A stretch of DNA of 64,000 nt from Streptomyces sp. NBC_00239 (GCF_036194065.1 NZ_CP108095.1:2728001-2792000), one strand, 5' to 3'; shown: positions 51,110 through 61,129, counted from the stretch's first letter. Made by a program: numbers and translations. The notes: generated by a model from the sequence alone, not told the origin.

Positions 51110-52366
51110 ATGTCGCTTCTGAACTCTTCCCTCCACGAGCTGGACCCGGACGTCGCCGCCGCCGTCGACGCCGAGCTCCACCGCCAGCAGTCGACCCTGG
51201 AAATGATCGCCTCGGAGAACTTCGCTCCGGTCGCGGTCATGGAGGCCCAGGGCTCGGTCCTGACCAACAAGTACGCCGAGGGCTACCCCGGCCGCCGCTA
51301 CTACGGCGGCTGCGAGCACGTCGACGTGGTCGAGCAGATCGCGATCGACCGCATCAAGGCGCTGTTCGGCGCCGAGCACGCGAACGTGCAGCCGCACTCG
51401 GGTGCGCAGGCCAACGCCGCCGCGATGTTCGCGCTGCTGAAGCCGGGCGACACGATCATGGGCCTGAACCTGGCCCACGGCGGTCACCTGACCCACGGCA
51501 TGAAGATCAACTTCTCCGGCAAGCTCTACAACGTGGTCCCGTACCACGTCGACGAGACCGGCCGGGTGGACATGGCCGAGGTCGAGCGCCTCGCCAAGGA
51601 GTCCAAGCCGCAGCTGATCGTCGCCGGCTGGTCCGCCTACCCGCGCCAGCTGGACTTCGCCGCCTTCCGCCGCATCGCGGACGAGGTCGGCGCGTACCTG
51701 ATGGTCGACATGGCGCACTTCGCCGGTCTGGTCGCCGCGGGCCTGCACCCGAACCCGGTGCCGCACGCCCACGTCGTCACCACCACCACGCACAAGACCC
51801 TCGGCGGTCCGCGCGGCGGCGTGATCCTGTCCACGCAGGAACTCGCCAAGAAGATCAACTCCGCGGTCTTCCCGGGTCAGCAGGGCGGCCCGCTGGAGCA
51901 CGTGATCGCGGCCAAGGCCGTCTCCTTCAAGGTCGCGGCCTCGCCCGAGTTCAAGGAGCGCCAGGAGCGCACCCTGGAGGGCGCGCGGATCCTCGCCGAG
52001 CGCCTGGTGCAGGACGACGTCAAGGCCGAGGGCGTGGACGTGCTGTCCGGCGGCACCGACGTGCACCTGGTCCTGGTGGACCTGCGCAACTCGCAGCTGG
52101 ACGGCCAGCAGGCCGAGGACCGCCTCCACGAGATCGGCATCACGGTCAACCGGAACGCCATCCCGAACGACCCGCGGCCGCCGATGGTCACCTCGGGTCT
52201 GCGGATCGGCACCCCGGCCCTGGCCACCCGCGGTTTCGGCGCCGAGGACTTCACCGAGGTCGCCGACATCATCGCCGAGGCGCTCAAGCCGTCGTACGAC
52301 GGTGAGTCGCTGAAGGCGCGCGTCACCGCGCTCGCCGACAAGCACCCGCTGTACCCGTCGCTGTAA
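51110..52366 (+). CDS. glyA: Serine hydroxymethyltransferase
   Basis: A 418-residue PLP enzyme joining glycine and methylene-tetrahydrofolate into serine, and back. The PLP Lys is in [16 protein letters not shown]. Other family marks are [48 protein letters not shown] and HGGHLTHG. Placed after gcvTH it uses the one-carbon unit released by glycine cleavage. A factor-independent terminator follows. Confidence 0.98.
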   Translation: MSLLNSSLHELDPDVAAAVDAELHRQQSTLEMIASENFAPVAVMEAQGSVLTNKYAEGYPGRRYYGGCEHVDVVEQIAIDRIKALFGAEHANVQPHSGAQANAAAMFALLKPGDTIMGLNLAHGGHLTHGMKINFSGKLYNVVPYHVDETGRVDMAEVERLAKESKPQLIVAGWSAYPRQLDFAAFRRIADEVGAYLMVDMAHFAGLVAAGLHPNPVPHAHVVTTTTHKTLGGPRGGVILSTQELAKKINSAVFPGQQGGPLEHVIAAKAVSFKVAASPEFKERQERTLEGARILAERLVQDDVKAEGVDVLSGGTDVHLVLVDLRNSQLDGQQAEDRLHEIGITVNRNAIPNDPRPPMVTSGLRIGTPALATRGFGAEDFTEVADIIAEALKPSYDGESLKARVTALADKHPLYPSL

Positions 52367-52381
52367 CAGGCGGCCCGAAGG

Positions 52382-52418
52382 GGGTCCGGCCGTGTTCTCC
52401 ACAGGGCCGGACCCTTTT
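52382..52418 (+). terminator. Terminator after glyA with T-tract
   Basis: A perfect 10-bp stem (gggtccggcc, 52382-52391, with its complement 52405-52414) is followed directly by TTTT. It separates gcvT-gcvH-glyA from sdaA, which then needs its own promoter. The TAGGCT at about 52576-52581 is a candidate -10 element. Confidence 0.9.
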
Positions 52419-52658
52419 CCGTGCCCGTAAGCGGGCCCGGACCGGCCGAGGTGGCGCCACCCCGGCCCCGCCGGCTTGGCAGGCGCCGAATCCCAGCCTC
52501 GCCAGGGGTCGCGCCGGCCGCGGCCGCCTCCGTCAGCGCACCAGGCGGACGAGACCGGATGTTCACCTGAGCAGGTTAGGCTCGTCTGTCGGACAAAATC
52601 CGTACACATCCGCATCTCCCGCCCCTCCCCACCCCACGAGCAGACAAGGAAGTCCGAC

Positions 52659-54041
<1,383 letters not shown>

Positions 54042-54097
54042 CCGCCTGACCCCGCGGAACGCGGGTTTCCGCGGGCCTTCCGCGCGAACGTGCCGGT

Positions 54098-54133
54098 GAG
54101 CGGCCCGGTCCCCCTCAGGGGGCCGGGCCGCTC
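54098..54133 (+). terminator. Terminator after sdaA
   Basis: gagcggcccgg (54098-54108) pairs with ccgggccgctc (54123-54133); the C-rich/G-rich bases between extend the stem. It lies 57 bases after the sdaA stop. Confidence 0.8.
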
Positions 54134-54228
54134 CCGGTTTCCCCCGAATGGTGCAACCGAACCGGTCCGTGGGAATGTCTTCCTGGGTGACAGCATTGTC
54201 CCCGCCTCAGGAGAATTCGGGGGTCGTC

Positions 54229-54780
54229 ATGACTCACCGTTCCATCCGCCGTCAGCGTCTCGTGGCCGTGGCCACGGGAGTGCTGCTCACCGCCGGCGCC
54301 GCGCTCGCCGCACCGGCCGCCGCCTCCGCCGCGCCCGCGGCGGCGCCGGCCACCACCGCGCCCCAGGCCACCGCGCGGACCCAGACCCCGCTCGTGGTGA
54401 ACGCCCGCTTCGGCGGGCACTGCACCTACGACCGGCTCGTGATCGACGTGAAGGGCTACATACCCACCACCACGGTCACCCGGGTCAGCGAGCTGCGCTA
54501 CGACGGCTCCGGCAACAAGGTGCCGCTGGCCGGCCGGTACTTCCTGGAGATCAGGATGAACCCGGCGCAGGCGCACAACGACGCCGGCCAGTCCGTCTAC
54601 AAGGGCCCCAAGCTGATCAAGATCTACCTGCCCAAGCTCAAGGGGCTCGCCATGACCGGCGACTTCGAGGGGTACGTGACCTTCGGGACCGCCTTCAACA
54701 CCCGTCCCGAGTACAAGACGTTCAAGCTGCACAACCCGGAGCGCTGGGTCATGGACGTCAAGCACGCCAACGTCTGCTGA
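54229..54780 (+). CDS. Secreted AMIN-like domain protein
   Basis: A 183-residue exported protein. Signal peptide: basic start HRSIRRQR, hydrophobic core and an Ala-rich cleavage region near residue 35. A Pro/Ala/Thr linker follows. The rest is one beta-sandwich of the AMIN-like type (HCTYDRLVIDVKGYIP, YFLEIRMNPAQAH, FEGYVTFGTAFNTRPEYKTF), which resembles the polysaccharide-binding AMIN fold. A Cys in GGHC and the C-terminal Cys (NVC) may form a disulfide. ATG 54229 was chosen. It has its own terminator and no clear partner. Confidence 0.82.
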   Translation: MTHRSIRRQRLVAVATGVLLTAGAALAAPAAASAAPAAAPATTAPQATARTQTPLVVNARFGGHCTYDRLVIDVKGYIPTTTVTRVSELRYDGSGNKVPLAGRYFLEIRMNPAQAHNDAGQSVYKGPKLIKIYLPKLKGLAMTGDFEGYVTFGTAFNTRPEYKTFKLHNPERWVMDVKHANVC

Positions 54781-54798
54781 GTGGTCCGGCCCGTCGGG

Positions 54799-54841
54799 GC
54801 GGGAGGGGGCGGGGCCGTACGCGGCGCCCGCCCCCTCCCGC
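54799..54841 (+). terminator. Terminator after the AMIN-like gene, 15-bp stem
   Basis: Arms 54799-54813 and 54827-54841 are perfect complements with a 13-base loop. It isolates the secreted-protein gene from the riboswitch that begins about 75 bases later. Confidence 0.85.
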
Positions 54842-54917
54842 GTTCCGGCAGGTCACGGCGGGAGCGCGGCCCCGGGGGCGAGTTGTACGGCGCGTACGGG
54901 GACGACTAGGGTCATCG

Positions 54918-55117
54918 GGCCTTGGTGTTCGGGAAACCGGTGGGAAACCGGTGCGGCCCTCGCCACTGTGAACGGGAAGTCCGGCTCCACTCTCCCCCAG
55001 ACTCTGTCCGGGAGGTGCCCCGCACGGGAAGCCACTGGGCTGCGACGGGCGACCGCGCGGCCCGGGAAGGCGGAGTCAGGACATCAGTACCCGTGAGCCA
55101 GGAGACCGGCCGGGGCG
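54918..55117 (+). ncRNA. Cobalamin riboswitch upstream of cbiM
   Basis: The conserved B12 box agccaggagaccggcc is at 55096-55111. Upstream are the other landmarks: ggtgttcgggaa, gccactgtgaacgggaag and gggaagccactgggc. The length and spacing are those of the adenosylcobalamin riboswitch. It ends about 40 bases before the cbiM start, so it likely blocks translation or elongation when B12 is plentiful. Confidence 0.95.
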
Positions 55118-55158
55118 CGTTGTCCATCCACGAGGTGCTGGAGAGGTCTCCCCCACTC

Positions 55159-55860
55159 ATGCATATAGCCGAGGGGTTTCTGCCCCCGCTGCACGCGGCC
55201 GCCTGGGGCGTCGCGTCCGCTCCCTTTGTCGTCCACGGCGCCCGCGCCCTGACCCGCGAGGTCAGGGCGAACCCGGAGAGCACGCTGTTGCTCGGCGCCG
55301 CCGGGGCGTTCACGTTCGTCCTGTCCGCTCTGAAGATCCCGTCGGTGACGGGCAGTTGCTCCCACCCGACCGGCACCGGCCTGGGCGCCGTGCTGTTCCG
55401 GCCGCCCATCATGGCGGTGCTGGGCACGATCACCCTGCTCTTCCAGGCCCTGCTCCTCGCGCACGGCGGGCTGACCACCCTCGGCGCGAACGTCTTCTCG
55501 ATGGCCGTCGCGGGCCCGTGGGCGGGGTACGCGGTGTACCGGCTGCTGCGCCGGTCCGGCGCCCCGCTGATGGTGTCCGTGTTCTTCGGCGCCTTCTTCG
55601 CCGACCTGGTCACCTACTGCGTCACCAGCGTGCAGCTGGCGCTGGCGTTCCCGGACCCGGGCACCGGATTCGCGGGCGCGCTCGCGAAGTTCGGCGGCAT
55701 CTTCGCCGTGACGCAGATCCCGCTCGCGGTCAGCGAGGGCCTGCTGACGGTGCTGGTGATGCGGCTCCTGACGCAGTCCAGCAAGGGCGACCTGATCCGG
55801 CTCGGCGTGCTCGCCAAGCCGGCCGCCGCCGCGAACGAGCAGGAGGTGGCGGCCCGATGA
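55159..55860 (+). CDS. cbiM: Cobalt ECF transporter component CbiM
   Basis: A 233-residue membrane protein and substrate-specific subunit of the energy-coupling-factor cobalt importer. The N-terminus [17 protein letters not shown] must start directly with Met-His, because the N-terminal His binds the metal; this fixes the start at 55159. Further marks are [20 protein letters not shown] in part. The cobalamin riboswitch shows the metal is cobalt rather than nickel. Confidence 0.97.
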   Translation: MHIAEGFLPPLHAAAWGVASAPFVVHGARALTREVRANPESTLLLGAAGAFTFVLSALKIPSVTGSCSHPTGTGLGAVLFRPPIMAVLGTITLLFQALLLAHGGLTTLGANVFSMAVAGPWAGYAVYRLLRRSGAPLMVSVFFGAFFADLVTYCVTSVQLALAFPDPGTGFAGALAKFGGIFAVTQIPLAVSEGLLTVLVMRLLTQSSKGDLIRLGVLAKPAAAANEQEVAAR

Positions 55861-56231
55861 GCCGTAACGCGAAGATCAACGCACTGCTGCTGCTCCTGGT
55901 CGCCGCGCTGGCGGTGCTGCCGCTGGCGCTCGGCCTCGGCGACGGCAAGGAGGAGCCGTTCACGGGCGCCGACGCGCAGGCCGAGGCGGCCATCACGGAG
56001 CTGAGCCCGGACTACGAGCCGTGGTTCGCGCCGCTGTACGAACCGCCGTCCGGCGAGATCGAGTCCGCGCTGTTCGCCCTGCAGGCCGCGCTCGGCGCGG
56101 GCGTGCTCGCGTACTACTTCGGGCTGCGGCGCGGCCGCCGGCAGGGCGAGGCGGCCCGGACGGCCGCCGAGGCGCAGGCCGCGACCGCCCCGGCCGCCGA
56201 GGCGGGCGCTCCCGCGGCCGCGGAGTCGTAG
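55857..56231 (+). CDS. cbiN: Cobalt transporter component CbiN
   Basis: A 124-residue small membrane protein with two helices ([20 protein letters not shown] and [20 protein letters not shown]) around an extracytoplasmic loop with [22 protein letters not shown] in part, the CbiN signature. The C-terminal tail is Ala-rich and longer than usual. It overlaps cbiM by four bases (ATGA). CbiN activates cobalt entry through CbiM. Confidence 0.95.
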   Translation: MSRNAKINALLLLLVAALAVLPLALGLGDGKEEPFTGADAQAEAAITELSPDYEPWFAPLYEPPSGEIESALFALQAALGAGVLAYYFGLRRGRRQGEAARTAAEAQAATAPAAEAGAPAAAES

Positions 56232-56234
56232 CCG

Positions 56235-56984
56235 GTGCTGCCCATCGACGCGGCGGCCCACGGCAGTCGATGGCGGGGCCGGCACCCGCTGGAGAAGGCC
56301 GTGCTGGGGCTGGGCCTGACCACGGCCGCGCTGTGCCTGCCGCCGTGGCCGGGCGGCCCGCTCGTCGCCGCCGCGACCCTGGCGGTCCTCCTGGGCCCGG
56401 CCGGGGTCGCGCCGCGCCAGCTGTGGCGGGCCTTCCGGATCCCGCTCGGCTTCTGCTTCACCGGCGCGTTGCCGCTGCTGGTGCAGGTGGGCGGCCCGGC
56501 CGGGCTGGTCTCGGCGGCGCCCGGCGGACCCCAGCACGCCGCCGAGCTGCTGCTGCGGACCTCGGCGGGATCGCTGGGCGTGCTGCTGTTCGCCTTCACC
56601 ACCCCGGTCTCCGACGTGCTGCCGCGCCTGGTGCGGGCCGGGGTGCCCGCGCCGGTGGTGGACGTGGCGCTGGTGATGTACCGGATCGGCTTCCTGCTGC
56701 TGGACTCGCTGGCGCAGGTCCGCCGGGCGCAGGCGGCCCGGCTCGGGCACACCGGCCGGGCGGCGGTCTGGCGTTCGCTCGCCGGGCAGGGCGCGACCGT
56801 GTTCGTACGGGCCTTCGACCGCGCGGGCCGGCTCCAGTCGGGGCTGGCCGGGCGCGGCTACGACGGCACGCTGCGGGTGCTGGTGCCGCCGGCCGCGCTG
56901 TCCGCGCGGTTCCTGGCCGCGACGGGCGTCCTGCTCGGCTCGGTCGTCACGCTGACTCTCGTACTGAAAGGGCTCTGGCTGTGA
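56235..56984 (+). CDS. cbiQ: Cobalt ECF transporter membrane component CbiQ
   Basis: A 249-residue membrane coupling protein with five to six helices. The two ATPase-contact motifs are recognisable as AQVRRAQAARLG and RSGLAGRGYDG-like sequence (here QSGLAGRGYDG). It starts at GTG 56235, three bases after cbiN ends, and overlaps cbiO (GTGA). Confidence 0.94.
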   Translation: MLPIDAAAHGSRWRGRHPLEKAVLGLGLTTAALCLPPWPGGPLVAAATLAVLLGPAGVAPRQLWRAFRIPLGFCFTGALPLLVQVGGPAGLVSAAPGGPQHAAELLLRTSAGSLGVLLFAFTTPVSDVLPRLVRAGVPAPVVDVALVMYRIGFLLLDSLAQVRRAQAARLGHTGRAAVWRSLAGQGATVFVRAFDRAGRLQSGLAGRGYDGTLRVLVPPAALSARFLAATGVLLGSVVTLTLVLKGLWL

Positions 56985-57814
56985 AGCCGTTGGTGGAACT
57001 GGCCGACGCGGGATTCGCCTACGAGGACGGCCCGGCGGTGCTGTCCGCGGTGTCCTTCGGGATCCCGGCGGGCCGGGCGCTGGCCCTGCTCGGCCGCAAC
57101 GGCAGCGGCAAGACCACGCTGCTGCGGATGCTCAGCGGCGGGCTGCGCCCCGGTTCGGGCCGGCTGCTGCTGGACGGCGAGCCGGTGACGTACGGCCGCA
57201 AGGGGCTGACCCGGCTGCGCACGGCCGTCCAACTGGTGGTGCAGGACCCGGACGACCAGCTGTTCGCCGCCTCGGTCGAGCAGGACGTGTCCTTCGGCCC
57301 GCTGAACCTAGGGCTGCCGGACGAGCAGGTGCGGGCCCGGGTGGACGAGGCGCTGGAGGCCCTGGACATCGCGGCCCTGCGGGACCGCCCCACGCACCTG
57401 CTCTCGTACGGGCAGCGCAAGCGGGCGGCCATCGCGGGCGCGGTGGCGATGCAGCCGCGGGTGCTGATCCTCGACGAGCCGACGGCCGGCCTGGACCCCG
57501 ACGGGCAGGAGCGGCTGCTGGCCACCCTGGAGCGGCTGCGGGGCCTGGGCACGACGGTGGTGATGTCCACGCACGACGTGGAGCTGGCGGTGCGGTGGGC
57601 CGACGACGCGGCCGTGCTGGGCCCGGACGGGCTGCGGGTGGGGCCGGCGGCGGAGCTGCTGGCGGACGCGGAGCTGCTGGCGGCGGCCCGGCTGCGGCCG
57701 GCCTGGGCGCCGGCGGTCGCGGCCTTCCTGCGCGACCGGGGCCTGCTGGCCGCGGACGCCGCGGGTCCGCGCACCCCGGAGGCGCTGGCCGCCTGGCACA
57801 CCGCCTCGGCGTAG
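56981..57814 (+). CDS. cbiO: Cobalt ECF transporter ATPase CbiO
   Basis: A 277-residue ABC ATPase that powers CbiMNQ. Walker A is GRNGSGKTT, the Q-loop is LVVQDPDDQLFA, the signature is LSYGQRKRAAIAGA (Tyr in place of the usual Gly) and Walker B is VLILDEPTAGLD, with the switch His in STHDVEL. GTG 56981 overlaps cbiQ. It closes the B12-controlled operon. Confidence 0.96.
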   Translation: MKPLVELADAGFAYEDGPAVLSAVSFGIPAGRALALLGRNGSGKTTLLRMLSGGLRPGSGRLLLDGEPVTYGRKGLTRLRTAVQLVVQDPDDQLFAASVEQDVSFGPLNLGLPDEQVRARVDEALEALDIAALRDRPTHLLSYGQRKRAAIAGAVAMQPRVLILDEPTAGLDPDGQERLLATLERLRGLGTTVVMSTHDVELAVRWADDAAVLGPDGLRVGPAAELLADAELLAAARLRPAWAPAVAAFLRDRGLLAADAAGPRTPEALAAWHTASA

Positions 57815-57926
57815 GCGGGGGCGGCCCGGCCGCCGGGCGGGCGCTGCCGCCGCAGGGTGGGCCCGGCCGCCGGGCGGGGGCTCCCGCCGGCCGGGGCGGC
57901 CTGCGGGGCCGACCTACGATGGCGGC

Positions 57927-58526
57927 ATGTCGCTGCCGCACGCCATCCTCACCGCCCTGCTGGAGAAGCCCTCGTCCGGGCTGGAGCTGACCCGGCGGTT
58001 CGACAAGTCGATCGGGTACTTCTGGTCGGCCACCCACCAGCAGATCTACCGCGAGCTGGGGAAGCTGGAGGAGGCCGGGCTGATCCGGGCGCTGCCGAGC
58101 GCGCAGCCCAGCCGGGGGCAGAAGAAGGAGTTCGAGGTGCTGCCCGCGGGGCGGGCGGAGCTGGGCCGCTGGGTGGGCGAGAGCCAGGACCCCAAGCAGA
58201 TCCGGGACCCGCTGCTGCTGCGGCTGCGGGCGGCCGGCGTGGTGGGCCCGCACGGGCTCACGGCCGAGCTGCGGCGCCACCTGGAGCTGCACCGGCGGCA
58301 GCTGGCGATGTACGAGGCGATCGAGGAGCGGGACTTCCCGCCGGAGCGCAACGCCGACCACGACCGGCTGCGCCGGCTCGTACTGCACGGCGGGACGGGT
58401 CTGGAGACGTTCTGGCTGCGCTGGCTGGAGGAGGCGCTCGCCGAGGTGTCCGCGATGGAGGACGCCGTGCGGGACGCCGTGGAGGACGCCTCGGAGCACG
58501 GCGGCCCGGCCACGGGCACACCGTGA
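57927..58526 (+). CDS. PadR-family transcriptional regulator
   Basis: A 199-residue regulator. The N-terminal winged helix has ILTALLEKPSSGLELTRRFD and SATHQQIYRELGKLEEAGLI. The C-terminal helical part (LHRRQLAMYEAIEERDFPPE region) is the vir_act_alpha_C dimerisation domain. PadR proteins repress genes for phenolic-acid or drug resistance. No transporter lies beside it; the target is unknown. Confidence 0.93.
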   Translation: MSLPHAILTALLEKPSSGLELTRRFDKSIGYFWSATHQQIYRELGKLEEAGLIRALPSAQPSRGQKKEFEVLPAGRAELGRWVGESQDPKQIRDPLLLRLRAAGVVGPHGLTAELRRHLELHRRQLAMYEAIEERDFPPERNADHDRLRRLVLHGGTGLETFWLRWLEEALAEVSAMEDAVRDAVEDASEHGGPATGTP

Positions 58527-58567
58527 CCCCCGGCGGCCTCAAGCCGCCGGGGCCGGGGCCGGGCTGG

Positions 58568-58780
58568 TCACTTGTTCAGCGCGGCCCAGAACTCGTCGAA
58601 GCTCAGCAGGCCGTCGTGGTTCGCGTCCTTGGAGGCGATGACCGCGTCGGCGACCGCGGCGGTGACGAACGGGTCGCCCATCTCGGCCATGGCCTGCTTG
58701 AACTCCTCGGCCGTCACGAAGCCGTCGCCGTTCACGTCGAACCGGCCGAAGGTCTCGCGCGCGCTCTCGATGTCCGCCAC
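58568..58780 (-). CDS. EF-hand calcium-binding protein, 70 residues
   Basis: A short cytosolic calmodulin-like protein with two complete EF-hand loops: residues 15-26 (DVNGDGFVTAEE) and 52-63 (DANHDGLLSFDE). Both have Asp at position 1, Asn at 3, Asp at 5, Gly at 6 and Glu at 12, so both should bind calcium. The GTG start 58780 follows AAGGGG. Streptomyces has several such Cab-type proteins. It is divergent from the cyclodipeptide synthase gene. Confidence 0.95.
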   Translation of the reverse strand: MADIESARETFGRFDVNGDGFVTAEEFKQAMAEMGDPFVTAAVADAVIASKDANHDGLLSFDEFWAALNK

Positions 58781-58882
58781 TGGGATCCACCCCTTCTTAG
58801 TGCTTGTTGACCGGCTCAGGGTAGCGGCGTCCGCGGCCCGCGCGGTCCCTGGGGTCGCGCCCGAGCGCCCGACAGATATCCA

Positions 58883-58904
58883 ATTACCCTTCCGTAATGT
58901 GGAA
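58883..58904. promoter_or_regulatory. Overlapping dyads in the EF-hand/cyclodipeptide synthase intergenic region
   Basis: ATTAC-6-GTAAT (58883-58898) and TTCC-7-GGAA (58890-58904) overlap in the A/T-rich centre of the 257-base divergent region. They are candidate operators for either gene. The dyads are short, so the call is tentative. Confidence 0.35.
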
Positions 58905-59037
58905 GCGATGATTCCAGCCAAGAAATGGACACTGCACTTGTCACCCTCCGGCACCACGGGATAACTTACCGGCATTGCCGCCACACCAGGAGCGCAGGGC
59001 TCCCAGGGACAAGCGTGCAACTAGGGCGATCACACAA

Positions 59038-59835
59038 GTGACGATCAGTACTGACTCATCATTTGACGCATTCGAGGTCCTGCCCTTCACCCGCACCTGC
59101 CGTCACATTTGGGAAGACGGCGACCATGTGCTCATCGGGGTGAGTCCGGGCAACAGCTACTTCAGCGCAGACCGGATAGCAGGGCTCACCCAGTGGGCCA
59201 CCGAACGCTTCGCGCAGGTCGACTTCGTCTACGCAGACCTCCACGTGGACCGGATGTTCGCGGCATTCGGCTACAGCCGCGAGCACGCGGAGAAGCGGGC
59301 CGCCAAGGAGATAAAGGCGGTCCGGCGCAGGATACTCAAGGGGGTGGAGGAATCACTCACACCCCACACGGAGATCCGGGTGAGAGCACTCTCGGATTTC
59401 TCAGACAATCAGGTCTACCAGCTGCTGCACCGTCGCGTTCTGCACTTCCTGGAAAGCGATGATGAATTTCGCAAGAACTGCGAGAAGATGGCGCTCCATT
59501 TCGTCGGATCGAAACTCCCCGAGGGCGAGTCGATCACCGACGAGCAGCTGCGGGTCTGCTTCGACTACATCGCGGCCGAGCTGCCTTTCTTCGTGGACAC
59601 CCCGAGCATTCTGGACGTGCCCTCCTCGGTGTCCGCCTACCACGTCAACATGCCGCTGACCGAGGTGCTGTACGCCCGCGGCGGCGGCCTGCGCGCGACC
59701 CGCAACCAGGCCTACGCCGTCGTACGCCCGGAGGCGGCGGCCGCGCCCCGCACCCCGACGGCGCCCGCGTCACCCGCATCACCCGCGACACCCGCAGCAG
59801 TGGAAAGGACCGCCGATGAGCGTCGAGCAGCGTGA
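59038..59835 (+). CDS. tRNA-dependent cyclodipeptide synthase, NYH type, Rv2275-like
   Basis: A 265-residue enzyme that joins two aminoacyl groups from tRNAs into a cyclic dipeptide. IGVSPGNSYFS holds the nucleophile Ser36 and Asn39. Tyr177 and Glu181 are in DYIAAELPFF, and Tyr201-His202 in SAYHVN. These sit one residue before AlbC Ser37, Asn40, Tyr178, Glu182, Tyr202 and His203, so this is the NYH subfamily. FTRTC, VDFVYADLHV and LYARGGGLRATRNQ closely recall M. tuberculosis Rv2275, the cyclo(Tyr-Tyr) synthase. The tail after residue 230 is a Pro/Ala/Thr run. GTG 59038 gives the best N-terminal match. The first half is poorer in G+C than its neighbours. Confidence 0.95.
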   Translation: MTISTDSSFDAFEVLPFTRTCRHIWEDGDHVLIGVSPGNSYFSADRIAGLTQWATERFAQVDFVYADLHVDRMFAAFGYSREHAEKRAAKEIKAVRRRILKGVEESLTPHTEIRVRALSDFSDNQVYQLLHRRVLHFLESDDEFRKNCEKMALHFVGSKLPEGESITDEQLRVCFDYIAAELPFFVDTPSILDVPSSVSAYHVNMPLTEVLYARGGGLRATRNQAYAVVRPEAAAAPRTPTAPASPASPATPAAVERTADERRAA

Positions 59836-61054
59836 GGCCCCGGAGAACCACGGCGAGCCCCTCATCGACTTCCCCCTCTCCCGCCGCGGCGACGTGCTCC
59901 CCGAGGAGTGCGCCCGGCTGCGCGAGAAGGCGCCGGTCGCCAGGGTGCGCACGCTCACCGGCGACCCGGCCTGGCTGGTGAGCAGCCACGCGCTGGCCAA
60001 GCAGGTGCTGGAGGACGAGCGGTTCAGCCTCAAGGACACCGCGAACGCCGGCGTCCCCCGCCAGTACGCGCTGACGATCCCGCCCGAGGTCGTCAACAAC
60101 ATGGGCAACATCAACAGCGCCGGGCTGCGCAACGCGGTGATGAAGGCCCTCAACCCGCGCCAGGCCGGGCTCCAGGACTTCCTGCGGGCCACCGCGCACG
60201 GACTGCTCGACGCGCTGGCCGCCGAGGGCGGTCCCGCCGACCTGCGGGCCGGTTTCGCCGACCCGTTCTCGGCGGCGCTGCACTGCGAGGTGCTGGGCGC
60301 GCCGTTCGAGGACTGGCGGCGCCTGATGTCCGGGCTGGACGTGGCCTTCATGACCGCGGCCGAGCCGTTCGCCGACTCCGCGCTCAACTGGTACAAGGAC
60401 GTCGGCTACTTCGAGCAGCAGTTGCGGGCCCAGCTGGCCCGGCCGGAAGCGGAACGCACCGGCCTGCTCGGCAGGTTCGCCGCGCTGAAGGAGGCGGACC
60501 CGGAGTCGGCGCACCTGACCGACGACATGTTCGCGACGGTGGCCGTCTCGCTGTTCGGCGCCGGCGCGGTGTCCACGTCCTCGTTCCTGGTGCTGGCCGT
60601 GCTCGCGCTGCTCCAGCGGCCCGAGCTGATCGGCTACCTGCGTGCCCACCCCGAGCGGACGGGCCGTGCGGTGGACGAGCTGCTGCGCTGGAACCTGTCG
60701 ATCGGCGACGGGCTGCCGCGCCTGGCGACGGCCGACGTCCAGGTCGGTGACGTGCTGGTGAAGGAGGGCGAGCTGGTGCTCGTGCTCGTCGAGGGCGCCA
60801 ACTTCGATCCCGCGGTGTTCGGCGACGACGCCGACCGCCTCGACCTGGAGCGGGAGAGCAACCCGCACCTGTCGTTCGGCGCCGGCCGGCACTTCTGCCC
60901 GGCGTCCGCGCTGGGCCGGGTGCACGCCGAGATCGCCCTGGAGGTGCTGGTCGAGCGCCTCCCCGGGCTGCGGCTCGCGGTGCCGGCGGAGAACCTGGTG
61001 TGGCGCACGGGATTCATCAAGCGGCTTCCGGAGCGGCTTCCGGTGGCCTGGTGA
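59816..61054 (+). CDS. Cytochrome P450, CYP121-like (mycocyclosin synthase type)
   Basis: A 412-residue P450 that starts inside the end of the cyclodipeptide synthase gene (20-base overlap), with GGAAAGGA upstream. ExxR is E288-L-L-R291. The heme loop is FGAGRHFCPASALGR with Cys361; the I-helix is FGAGAVSTSS. From memory of M. tuberculosis CYP121, long stretches match: PPEVVNNMGNI, DGLPRLATAD, VQVGDVLV, GELVLVLVEGANFDP. Contact residues equivalent to Val82/83, Asn85, Ala167, Phe168, Trp182 and Ser237 are kept; Met62 is Leu72, and Arg386 is Lys402. CYP121 couples the two tyrosine rings of cyclo(Tyr-Tyr), so the same type of C-C coupling is inferred here. Confidence 0.95.
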   Translation: MSVEQREAPENHGEPLIDFPLSRRGDVLPEECARLREKAPVARVRTLTGDPAWLVSSHALAKQVLEDERFSLKDTANAGVPRQYALTIPPEVVNNMGNINSAGLRNAVMKALNPRQAGLQDFLRATAHGLLDALAAEGGPADLRAGFADPFSAALHCEVLGAPFEDWRRLMSGLDVAFMTAAEPFADSALNWYKDVGYFEQQLRAQLARPEAERTGLLGRFAALKEADPESAHLTDDMFATVAVSLFGAGAVSTSSFLVLAVLALLQRPELIGYLRAHPERTGRAVDELLRWNLSIGDGLPRLATADVQVGDVLVKEGELVLVLVEGANFDPAVFGDDADRLDLERESNPHLSFGAGRHFCPASALGRVHAEIALEVLVERLPGLRLAVPAENLVWRTGFIKRLPERLPVAW

Positions 61055-61062
61055 ACCGGGGC

Positions 61063-61097
61063 GGTGCCCCGGGGGTGGTGTGGACCCCCGGGGCGCC
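61063..61097. terminator. Terminator between the P450 and beta-propeller genes
   Basis: ggtgccccgggggt (61063-61076) pairs with acccccggggcgcc (61084-61097), 14 pairs with one G-T, loop of seven bases. It serves two convergent transcription units. Confidence 0.8.
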
Positions 61098-61129
61098 GCC
61101 GCGGCCGATGCGTGCGGCGGCCGCGCGGC

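Noticed and set aside
52568..52590. Iron-box-like sequence upstream of sdaA (caggttaggctcgtctg)
   Set aside because: Only the left half matches (about 12 of 19). TAGGCT there is better read as a -10 promoter element, and serine dehydratase control by DmdR has no other support.
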